Position numbers and translations under genes: made by a program | Notes under the pieces: model-generated | Told to the model about the DNA's origin: nothing | The model's database searches: none | What the model saw: the letters and a program-made list of their open reading frames with translations, nothing else | NCBI RefSeq assembly: GCF_010725885.1 | Contig: NZ_AP022600.1 | Location: 3,348,001-3,412,000, forward strand | Source: Mycolicibacterium tokaiense | GTDB taxonomy: Bacteria > Actinomycetota > Actinomycetes > Mycobacteriales > Mycobacteriaceae | Length of the DNA stretch: 64,000 nt | Direction: 5' to 3' | Part shown: positions 8,382 through 15,571 of the stretch, piece after piece | How the letters are laid out: the number at the start of each line of letters is the position of its first letter | Numbering within the stretch: position 1 is the first letter of the stretch

Positions 8382-9945
8382 GCTGGTTTCCTCCGTCCTG
8401 GGTTCGCGTCAGCTCCGGACGGACGTTTCTGGCGGCCGTGTCGTACACGTGCTCGGCGACTTCGACGGCGTTGCTGCCGATCTCGTTGACGATGTCACTC
8501 ACGTCCTTACGGGTGAGCCCGTCCAACCACCGCGCAGCGGCGCGCCCCATGGTCGCAGTGGCGAGGCTGATCGACTGGGTAGCCAACTCTGCCGCGTCCG
8601 CCACGGTGTCGCCGAAGTTGGGTGGAAGATGTGCAGGTGCTGCGGCCGCGGCCGGACATTCGGTGTCCGAGTCCGGCAGCACCTGCGGCGGCGACTTCTC
8701 GAAACGGTGATAGCGGGTCTCGAGATCGTGGCGTTCCTGATCCGACAGATCTGGCGACCGCAGCTTTGCGGCGACCATCATGGCATGGCCGGCCAGCATG
8801 TCCCTGCTGATCTGACCCCAGCCGAGATGGCATGCCAGCGCCGAGGTGGCGGTGGGGCTCAGGCCGTTGACACGCTCTTGCTTGCTTGTCCGGATCCGCA
8901 CACCATGCTCCTGCGGGGTGACCCAGATGTAGCCACTGTCGACTTCGACCAGCCCGCAATCGTTCTGTTTCGACGGGTCGATGTCGTAGTTGAGGTAGAT
9001 GCCGTCCTGGGACTCGCCGTAGTAGAACAACAGCGCGGTCTGCAGGAGATAGTCGTCGGGCTCAGGACTGATGGTTTCCAGTACCCGGGTCCAGCCCGTG
9101 GTGGTGAAGACTGGTTCCTGATGGACCACAGCGCGAAAAAATGTGCAGCAGTAGGGCCAATTGCGGGGGTCGAGAATGCGGCGCACATCGTCGACGGTGA
9201 GCTTCGGCACCACATGATCGGTGTAGATGGTGCTGCAGTACTGCCCGTCGACTTCCTCGAGCATCCCGAAACAGGTCAGGCACTTGGCAGCGGTATCCGG
9301 CCCCAGATCGTCGCTCAAGGTGGCCACGAAATCGCGCCGCCCGTTGATGCGGTGAAGCTTGTCGTGGATGGCGGCGAAGCGCGGGAACTCGACCCGGGAC
9401 CGCACTGCTTCGGGGGCGGGGTCCCCGGTGCTGGTGCCACCGGCTGCGCACACGATGTCCAGCGGACGGCGCAGTCGGTCAGCACCCGCTGACTCGGTGC
9501 CCATCGCACGTGCGGCGCGGCCGGCCGGGTCACCCGTCGGCCCGTTGCGGATCCTGTCGATCTTGGCCAGCACCATGGCGGGGTAGGCCGCACCGTGCAG
9601 CACGGCCGAGCGCAGCACCGCATCCTCGGCCGGACTGATGGACGCTGCCTCGACAGCGGTACGGGTGTAGCTGCCGCTGGCGACGCTGTGCAGCGTTTGC
9701 ACACATTCGTCGTACTTCGGTAATGCCATCGGTTGCGAGTGCGGTGCGCGACGGATGTGCTTGCGCAGGAACTGCTGCAATTCCTCGTACCACCCGGCCT
9801 GCCCGTAACCGGTGGTGTTCGGGAGTAGACGTTCGACGGTCTCGATGATCTCGAGATCGTCAGTATTGCGGCGTTCGCGGGCGCGCACCACCTCGGCGTC
9901 GATCTCACCGAACAGCCCCAGTTGGTATCCGAAGAGTGAATCCAT
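8374..9945 (-). CDS. Hypothetical 523-aa protein, first gene of the cyclase/oxidoreductase operon
   Basis: Protein of 523 aa with no family I can name. Residues 1-130 are helical. Residues 235-375 alternate beta-like stretches and helices (LLQTALLFYYGESQDGIYL, a Gly-rich turn, then GYIWVTPQEHGVRIRTSKQE), a pattern reminiscent of SRPBCC/START-like lipid-binding folds; this is only a visual resemblance. A CLTC motif lies at 222-225 and a CC pair at 266-267, possible metal or disulfide sites. The C-terminal 100 residues are helical with Ala-rich amphipathic repeats. No signal peptide is visible. It is the promoter-proximal gene of a four-gene overlapping operon. A polyprenyl synthase in the same cluster would fit a lipid or terpenoid ligand, but this is inference. 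Confidence 0.65.
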   Translation of the reverse strand: MDSLFGYQLGLFGEIDAEVVRARERRNTDDLEIIETVERLLPNTTGYGQAGWYEELQQFLRKHIRRAPHSQPMALPKYDECVQTLHSVASGSYTRTAVEAASISPAEDAVLRSAVLHGAAYPAMVLAKIDRIRNGPTGDPAGRAARAMGTESAGADRLRRPLDIVCAAGGTSTGDPAPEAVRSRVEFPRFAAIHDKLHRINGRRDFVATLSDDLGPDTAAKCLTCFGMLEEVDGQYCSTIYTDHVVPKLTVDDVRRILDPRNWPYCCTFFRAVVHQEPVFTTTGWTRVLETISPEPDDYLLQTALLFYYGESQDGIYLNYDIDPSKQNDCGLVEVDSGYIWVTPQEHGVRIRTSKQERVNGLSPTATSALACHLGWGQISRDMLAGHAMMVAAKLRSPDLSDQERHDLETRYHRFEKSPPQVLPDSDTECPAAAAAPAHLPPNFGDTVADAAELATQSISLATATMGRAAARWLDGLTRKDVSDIVNEIGSNAVEVAEHVYDTAARNVRPELTRTQDGGNQRG

Positions 9946-10023
9946 CCTCGACCCCGTCTTTCGCCGAACGCGGCGTTAGCATACCGTTGTCCGGGCGTCT
10001 CGACCGGGGGAACGAGGAGTGGC
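9946..10023. promoter_or_regulatory. Divergent promoter region between the two arms of the isoprenoid cluster
   Basis: This 78-bp gap separates the minus-strand operon (start 9945) from the plus-strand pair (start 10024). It should contain both promoters; TTAGCATACC near 9974 offers -10-like hexamers. A GAGGAG ribosome-binding site precedes the ATG at 10024. The shared gap suggests that both arms respond to one signal. Confidence 0.4.
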
Positions 10024-10698
10024 ATGAGTGAGCACCACGCCGGCAGCTCGTCGGAAATTCCCTGGTCGGCGGTATTCGATCCATCTGTCAACGTCCGAGC
10101 GCTGGGAGAGATCCAGGCCCGGGGGTTCCGCGCGGCCACCGAACTCGTCGACCGGTTTGTCCGGACGACCGACGCCCCCGGTGGCCACGCGGCGTCTGCC
10201 TCCGACCGGCACGGCGGCCCCACCGCCGAAAATTCCGGTCCCGCAGCGCCGTCCGGTTTCGCCTCGATGATTTCGGCGTGGCAGGGGTTGGTGAGCCAGT
10301 GGGCCGACACCGTGCAGACGGCACCCGCCAACCGCCGGGGGGCGTGCGCATCGGTGGACCTGCCCATGTCCGCGGCAGAAGGTTGCGTCGCGATCCACGC
10401 CGCCGTGCGGGAAGATGCCACGGCCGTCGTGTGGCTGCACAACTCCGGCGACACAGATCTGGGTGAGGTCCGACTGCGGTGCGGCGACCTGATGGCCCAC
10501 GACGGCAGCCGGATCACGTCCGAGGCCATCGGGTTCGACCCCGGATCGACCTCGATGCCCAGTCGCAGCAGCCGCGGTGTGCGCGTGGTCGTGGGCGTCA
10601 CCGCCGAGACGCGGGCCGGGATCTATCACGGCACGCTCCTGGTCCATGGTCACCCGGGGGTCTGGTTGCCGGTCACCCTGACCGTCCCAGGAGCCTGA
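10024..10698 (+). CDS. Hypothetical protein with Ig-like tail, coupled to polyprenyl synthase
   Basis: Protein of 224 aa, family not recognised. The N-terminal 50 residues (SEIPWSAVFDPSVNVRALGE, then an amphipathic helix) resemble a structural or scaffold helix; a low-complexity Ala/Gly/Pro linker follows. The C-terminal 110 residues look like an immunoglobulin-like beta-sandwich: VVWLHNSGDTDLGEVRLRCG, then GVRVVVGVTAETRAGIYHGT and a closing LPVTLTV strand. The tail resembles that of the 255-aa protein encoded at 7614 in the opposing operon. No signal peptide is seen, so it is probably cytoplasmic. It ends only 2 bp before the polyprenyl diphosphate synthase and is surely co-transcribed with it. 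Confidence 0.65.
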   Translation: MSEHHAGSSSEIPWSAVFDPSVNVRALGEIQARGFRAATELVDRFVRTTDAPGGHAASASDRHGGPTAENSGPAAPSGFASMISAWQGLVSQWADTVQTAPANRRGACASVDLPMSAAEGCVAIHAAVREDATAVVWLHNSGDTDLGEVRLRCGDLMAHDGSRITSEAIGFDPGSTSMPSRSSRGVRVVVGVTAETRAGIYHGTLLVHGHPGVWLPVTLTVPGA

Positions 10699-10700
10699 CG

Positions 10701-11747
10701 ATGACCAGCATCGACTCGGTGCGCACGATGGACGTGGAAACACAGTTGCACGAGGTGGGCCGGGCTGTGCGGAGATCGATGCTCGACGCCCTCCCCGACG
10801 GTGAACCTCACCAGTGGCTCTACAGCTTGATGCGCGAGTATCCGTCCCGGCCGGGAAAGGCTCTCCGACCTGCCCTGTGCCTGGCGGCGGGGCGCGCTTT
10901 CGGGGCGCGTACCGGCGATGTCGAGGGATTCGCGGTGGCCATAGAGTTGCTGCACAACGCCTTCCTGGTGCACGACGACGTGGTGGATGGCAGCGAGATG
11001 CGGCGCGGCAGGGCGACGCTCGTGGCCCGGCACGGAATGGCCGCCGCCGTGAACGCCGGCGACGGGCTGGCCATCGTGGCCGGGCAGGTGATGAGGCGCA
11101 CCGCGCGGTTGTTGGATCGTGACCTCGCCGACCTCGTGTGGTCCGAGTTCGACACCATGGCGCTGCGGACCCTGGAGGGGCAGGCCACCGAAATCGGTTG
11201 GCAGCGTGACCATGTGGAGGATCTCACGCCGGAGGACTACCTCGAACTCATCATGCACAAGACCTGCTGGTACACCACCATCCATCCGCTGCGGGTCGGT
11301 GCCATGGTGGGTTCCGGCGGCACGGTCGATCTGGGACCGCTGGTGCGCTTCGGGTTTCACTTCGGTGCGGCGTTCCAGATCCGCGACGATCTGCTGAACC
11401 TCATCGGTGACGAGCAGACCTACGGCAAGGAGATCCTGGGTGATCTCTACGAGGGCAAGCGCACCCTGACCCTGGTTCACCTGATGTCCCACGCGACGGG
11501 CGCCGACCGCGATCTGGTGGGGGAGTACCTGCGGTTGCGGCGTGCCGAACGCACGCCGGAGATCGTCGCGGAGGTCCGGGCGCTGATGGACGCCTACGGC
11601 AGTATCGACTTCACCCGGGAATATGCCGAAGGGATCCTGCTGGTGGCCGAAGACCTCTTCGAGGTCGCTTTCGCCGACGCCCGACCCGGACCGGATCTCG
11701 ACTTCCTGCGTTCCCTGGTGCCCTACGTCTGGGCGCGCTGGCGCTGA
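10701..11747 (+). CDS. Polyprenyl (geranylgeranyl-type) diphosphate synthase
   Basis: Trans-isoprenyl diphosphate synthase of 348 aa, expected to condense isopentenyl diphosphate onto allylic diphosphates in the cytoplasm. The first Asp-rich motif is intact (HDDVVDGSEMRRGR, Asp at 92, 93 and 96), with GKALRPALC upstream for diphosphate binding. The second motif is FQIRDDLLNLIGD (229-233), where the last position of DDxxD is Asn, a substitution seen in some geranylgeranyl-type enzymes. Product length cannot be read with confidence; the residues before the first motif (LLHNAFLV) suggest C20 or shorter. The ATG at 10701 lies 2 bp after the upstream stop. The carotenoid-desaturase-like flavoprotein in the facing operon is a plausible pathway partner. 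Confidence 0.9.
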   Translation: MTSIDSVRTMDVETQLHEVGRAVRRSMLDALPDGEPHQWLYSLMREYPSRPGKALRPALCLAAGRAFGARTGDVEGFAVAIELLHNAFLVHDDVVDGSEMRRGRATLVARHGMAAAVNAGDGLAIVAGQVMRRTARLLDRDLADLVWSEFDTMALRTLEGQATEIGWQRDHVEDLTPEDYLELIMHKTCWYTTIHPLRVGAMVGSGGTVDLGPLVRFGFHFGAAFQIRDDLLNLIGDEQTYGKEILGDLYEGKRTLTLVHLMSHATGADRDLVGEYLRLRRAERTPEIVAEVRALMDAYGSIDFTREYAEGILLVAEDLFEVAFADARPGPDLDFLRSLVPYVWARWR

Positions 11748-11797
11748 CCTGTGGACAGCCGGCGGCAGGGGCCCGGTGCACCTCGTAGCGTGAGGCG

Positions 11798-13111
11798 GTG
11801 GCCTTTTCTTCGACCCGCGTGACGCTCAGCGGGCAGCGCTTCCTGGCGCACCGCCTGGAACGGGCGCTGGCCGGTGCCGACATCCACACGGACGAGTACT
11901 CGCCGCGAGCGCAGAGCATGTCGCTGCTGGTGGGTACGGTGGCCGCGGCGGCCGCCGTCGGTGTCTGTGCCGTCTTCACCGCGTCGCGGCCGACCGCCGA
12001 CCTCGGCGACGCGCGCATCCTGACCGTCGAGGGCAGCACGGCGCTCTACGTCCGCGTCGACGACGTGGTGCATCCGGTGTCGAACATGACCTCGGCCCGG
12101 TTGATCGCCGAGACCGACGAACAACCGACGGTGATCTCCACGGCCGCACTCGATCAGGTGGAACGCGGTGCTGCACTGGGTATCCCGGGAGCTCCCGCGC
12201 TACTGGGCACGCCGCTGGACACCACCCCCGGCTGGACGGTCTGCGATCACCGGGGCACCACCGTCATCGCTGGTCCGCCCATCTCGGGTCCGGCGCTACA
12301 GGTGCTGGCGCAGGCTCCCTCCGGCCAGACCTATCTGCTGTTCGACGGGCAGCGGGCCCGGGTTGACCTCGGCGACCGGGCCGTGGTGCGCGCCCTGCAC
12401 CTCGACAACGCGGCGCCGGTCCCGGTATCGGCGGCGCTGCTGGATCTGCTTCCCGAAGTGCCGGCCATCGCCACACCCGCGATCCCCGATCTGGGATCGG
12501 ACGGGCCGTCGGCCCTGCCCGGTTTCCGGGTCGGGGATGTGCTCAGCGTTGCGTCCACCGCGGAGACCGACTTCTTCGTGGTATTGGCCGCGGGTGTGCA
12601 ACAGGTGGGCCCGGTGGCAGCAGATGTGCTGCGCAGCAGCAGCATCCGGGCGTCGATCACAGCGGTGGCACCGGCAGCACTCGCCGCCTTGCCGGTGGTG
12701 GGCGTGCTGCCGGTTGAGCATTTTCCGCAACAGGTCACCCCGGTGCAGAGCGCCGGTGTCTGCGCCTCCTGGCAGGGCGGCGCCGTCGCCCTCCGCGCCG
12801 GGACACCGTCTGTCGACGGGCGGGTCCCGATGCGGCTGGCCGGCGCCGACGACGACGGCCCGGGCCTCGACGCCGTGTCTCTGCCCGCGGGACGGTACGC
12901 CTACGTCAGAACCCACGGCGGCGATACGACGGGCTGGTTGATCACCGACCTCGGGGTGCGCTTTCGCGTGCGCGACGCCGACACCGCCCGCGTCCTCGCG
13001 CTGCCCGATCCGGTCGCCGTGCCGCGCGCGGTGCTCGACGCCCTTCCTCGCGGTCCCGAACTCAGCCGGTCAGCGGCGCTGCTCGCCCACGACACTGTCG
13101 CCTCGCCGTGA
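11798..13111 (+). CDS. eccB4: ESX-4 type VII secretion component EccB4
   Basis: Core membrane component of the ESX-4 secretion machine, 437 aa. The N-terminus carries the EccB signature (TLSGQRFLAHRLERALAGAD) on the cytoplasmic side, followed by one transmembrane helix at about residues 45-63. The rest is a large periplasmic domain with the repeated fold and paired Cys residues (WTVCDHRG and AGVCASWQGG) seen in the family. GTG start at 11798. The gene ends tail-to-tail with mycP4, and the two coding ends overlap by 42 bp. Order and orientation match ESX-4 in M. tuberculosis (Rv3450c). Confidence 0.93.
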   Translation: MAFSSTRVTLSGQRFLAHRLERALAGADIHTDEYSPRAQSMSLLVGTVAAAAAVGVCAVFTASRPTADLGDARILTVEGSTALYVRVDDVVHPVSNMTSARLIAETDEQPTVISTAALDQVERGAALGIPGAPALLGTPLDTTPGWTVCDHRGTTVIAGPPISGPALQVLAQAPSGQTYLLFDGQRARVDLGDRAVVRALHLDNAAPVPVSAALLDLLPEVPAIATPAIPDLGSDGPSALPGFRVGDVLSVASTAETDFFVVLAAGVQQVGPVAADVLRSSSIRASITAVAPAALAALPVVGVLPVEHFPQQVTPVQSAGVCASWQGGAVALRAGTPSVDGRVPMRLAGADDDGPGLDAVSLPAGRYAYVRTHGGDTTGWLITDLGVRFRVRDADTARVLALPDPVAVPRAVLDALPRGPELSRSAALLAHDTVASP

Positions 13112-14370
13112 CCGGGATACCAGACCTGCGACCAGCAGCGCGGCCAAGCAGCACAGTGCCCCGATGGTCGCCGCCCGAGAGCCGGGATCGTCGCGCTGGG
13201 TCCGGGCGGTCAACGGAGTCGGCTCCGGAACAGGCTGCGGGGTAACGGGTTCGGTTTCGTTACTGAGAGCAGCGACGGGGTCCACCACGCCGTGGCCGGT
13301 CACCGGATCCCACCCGGCGCCGACCGGGCGGGCGGTGTCCTCGATGCGCCGCATCACCTGCCGCGCGGTGAGTGCCGGAAAGCGCGAACGCACCAGTGCC
13401 ACCACACCGCTGACGACGGGTGCGGCATAACTGGTGCCCGCGATCGCCACGGTGCGGCCGAAGCTCTGCTGGGAGTCGACCAGGCCGGTGCCCGACGGAT
13501 GCAGGGAGACCACCTGCTCGCCGGGGGCGGCGACGTCCACCCACGGGCCCGGCAGGGTGAACTCCGACGGGGCATCACCGGCACCCACCGATCCGACCGT
13601 GAGCACATAGTCGTCATACCAGCCAGGGCTGGAGGCCACCGTGGCCGTTTCCCAGTCCATGTCAGACATCTCGGGTTGCGGCGGGCAACGGCCCGCCCGC
13701 CGACGTTGCCCGCGGCGGCCACCACGACGACATCGCGGGTGTCCACGGCGTACGCGAGTGCCGCACCCAGGGGGCCGTCATCGACGAACCCGGAGGCGCA
13801 GGCGATCGACGAGATGTTGATGACACCCGCACCCAGGTCCGCGGCGGTACGGACCGCCTTGGCCAGCGTCGCAACATCGCCCACACCAGCCGCGCTGGGA
13901 TCGGCGGCGGGTGCGAACAGGGTGCTGGACTGCCGGATCGCGACGATGGTGGCCCCCGGGGCCACTCCGCTGAACCCATCGGCGTCCGGAGATGCCGCGA
14001 TGATGCCGGCCACCATGGTGCCGTGGCCGTCGCAGTCGGTGGTGCCGTCACCGGTGGAGACATAATCACCGCCGGCCTCCACCTGCGCGAGCCGGCGATG
14101 GCGCGTGACCCCGGTGTCGATCACCGCAACGCGCTGACCATCACCGCGGCTGAGCTCGTGAATCCTTCCGAGCCGCACCGGGTGTGGTGCGGCGGCAACC
14201 GCGGGGACCGCGCACGGCGCGGTCTGCACCGTGGGCACCGGTGGCATCGGTGCGGCCACGGCGGGCAGCAGAGCCGGATCGACGGTGGGTGCGGTGACGG
14301 CGTGCGCCGCCGGCGGGGGAGCCGACACGCCGAGCAGTAGCGCGGCCAACACGGCCCGCGCGCCCCTCAT
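13070..14370 (-). pseudogene. mycP4: ESX-4 mycosin protease MycP4, frameshifted
   Basis: Subtilisin-like serine protease of the ESX-4 locus, interrupted by a frameshift. The 5' frame (start 14370) gives a signal peptide and the catalytic Asp (VAVIDTGV) and His (DCDGHGTMVAGI), then leaves the family pattern after AAAGNVGG. The pattern resumes in another frame (CPPQPEMSDMDWETATVASS), which carries the catalytic Ser (AIAGTSYAAPVVSG) and a C-terminal membrane anchor (ATIGALCCLAALLVAGLV), ending at 13070. The break lies in the G/C-rich run at about 13691-13702. The total span is 1301 nt, one base short of 434 codons, so one missing base explains it. It may be a real inactivation or a sequence error. 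The start overlaps the eccD4 stop (ATGA). Confidence 0.85.
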
Positions 14371-15458
14371 GGCCACACCGCGCCGGGGGTGAACACACCG
14401 AGGGCCCACCCGGCCACCGGAACCGCGGCGGCCAGAAGCGCCAACTCGAGCCCCTGCGCAGCCCGCCGTCGGGCCGGGCTCGAGAAGCCCCGGGGCGGAC
14501 GGACCCCCACCAGCGCCACTGCCGCCGTGGCGCCCAGTTCCCAGCCGAGGCCCGGGGCGTGGCGGTGCGCGGCGACGAGGCCGCACACCAGTGCCAGCAG
14601 AGCTGCGCCGCACAGGCCGGTGGCCGCGGCTGTCTCCGGATGGGTGCGGATCCGCAGGACCAACACTGTGGCGGTGACCGCGGCCAGCGTGCTGGCCGCC
14701 CATCCCGGCGACACCGTGGTCACCACCGCCACCCCGGCTGCCGCGGCGGCGGCGGATCCGGCCACCAGACTGGTGATCAGTTGGCGCGCCTCGCGCAGCC
14801 GCGATCCCGGGTCCGGGTCCGAACCGAGCCGGCATACCCCGGCGGCCACCCGGAACGTCGTGGTCAGGACCGCCAGAGACACCACGACCGCGAGCACCGC
14901 CGCGGTGACCGCGCCGGCGGTGACGACGGTGGCGGCCAGGGCGGCGACGGCCCACACCGTGGCCAGGCAGGTCAGCGCGCCCCACCACCAGGTGCGGTCG
15001 CCGCAGATGCGCCCGCTCACCACGGCGGCCACCGCGGCAGCCGCCGCCCCCAGCAGCACATCGGGTAGCCCGGTGCCCGGCGCCGCGAACGCCGCCGCCG
15101 ATGCGACCATGGCCGTGACCACCGCCACTCCGGCAACGGCGCCGAAACCCGGCGGCAGCGCCGTGCGGTCGCAGACCGCAGCGGGTTCTACTGGCACCGG
15201 TGCGGGTCGTGCCGGCGCCGGGGCCACCAGAAGAAGAACCGTTCCGTCGCCGACTCCGTTGTCGCGCAGACTCTTCGACGTGTCCACCACCCTGCCTGCG
15301 GCGTCGGTGACCCCTGCGCACAGCACCCCGGGATCGGCTCCGGCCCCGGTCAACAGGTCGTGCAGGTGCGGCAGCAGCGTCGCCAGTGGGATCCCGTCGG
15401 GCACGGCCACATCGGTCTCGGCGCCACCCCCGAAGATCGTCAACCGTGTCATGTCCAC
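14367..15458 (-). CDS. eccD4: ESX-4 membrane channel component EccD4
   Basis: Polytopic membrane subunit of the ESX-4 translocon. The N-terminal 80 residues form a ubiquitin-like domain (TRLTIFGGGAETDVAVPDGI, ending DGTVLLLVAP). A Pro-rich linker precedes nine to eleven Ala/Val/Leu-rich transmembrane helices. The length of 363 aa is shorter than I recall for the M. tuberculosis protein (about 467 aa), but the reading frame is uninterrupted and both ends look natural. It is co-directional with mycP4 and overlaps it by 4 bp; eccC4 is divergent across a 113-bp gap that presumably holds promoters for both arms. Confidence 0.9.
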   Translation of the reverse strand: MDMTRLTIFGGGAETDVAVPDGIPLATLLPHLHDLLTGAGADPGVLCAGVTDAAGRVVDTSKSLRDNGVGDGTVLLLVAPAPARPAPVPVEPAAVCDRTALPPGFGAVAGVAVVTAMVASAAAFAAPGTGLPDVLLGAAAAAVAAVVSGRICGDRTWWWGALTCLATVWAVAALAATVVTAGAVTAAVLAVVVSLAVLTTTFRVAAGVCRLGSDPDPGSRLREARQLITSLVAGSAAAAAAGVAVVTTVSPGWAASTLAAVTATVLVLRIRTHPETAAATGLCGAALLALVCGLVAAHRHAPGLGWELGATAAVALVGVRPPRGFSSPARRRAAQGLELALLAAAVPVAGWALGVFTPGAVWP

Positions 15459-15571
15459 CCCGCGACCGTAGGTCGATCCGGCGAGCAGGGGCGACGGTCA
15501 TCCACAGGTGAATTGCGGACTCCCGCAGCGCTGCCTACCGTCCGCACTCACATCATGAGGGGAGACCGGCT
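15459..15571. promoter_or_regulatory. Divergent promoter region between eccD4 and eccC4
   Basis: This 113-bp gap separates the two transcription directions of the ESX-4 locus. A TACCGT hexamer near 15536 resembles mycobacterial -10 elements, and AGGGGAG upstream of 15572 is the eccC4 ribosome-binding site. No clear operator was identified. Confidence 0.35.

Noticed and set aside
2348..11747. Encapsulin-associated terpenoid system
   Set aside because: Polyprenyl synthase and a cyclase made this tempting, but no protein has a recognisable encapsulin shell pattern or a cyclic-nucleotide-binding shell domain.
13070..14370. Programmed frameshifting in mycP4
   Set aside because: No slippery heptamer with a convincing downstream structure was recognised, and mycosins elsewhere are single-frame; mutation or read error is simpler.
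14389..15471. Plus-strand frame opposite eccD4
   Set aside because: EccD4 ubiquitin-like and membrane segments are clear on the minus strand; the antisense product is Ala/Thr/Pro low complexity.
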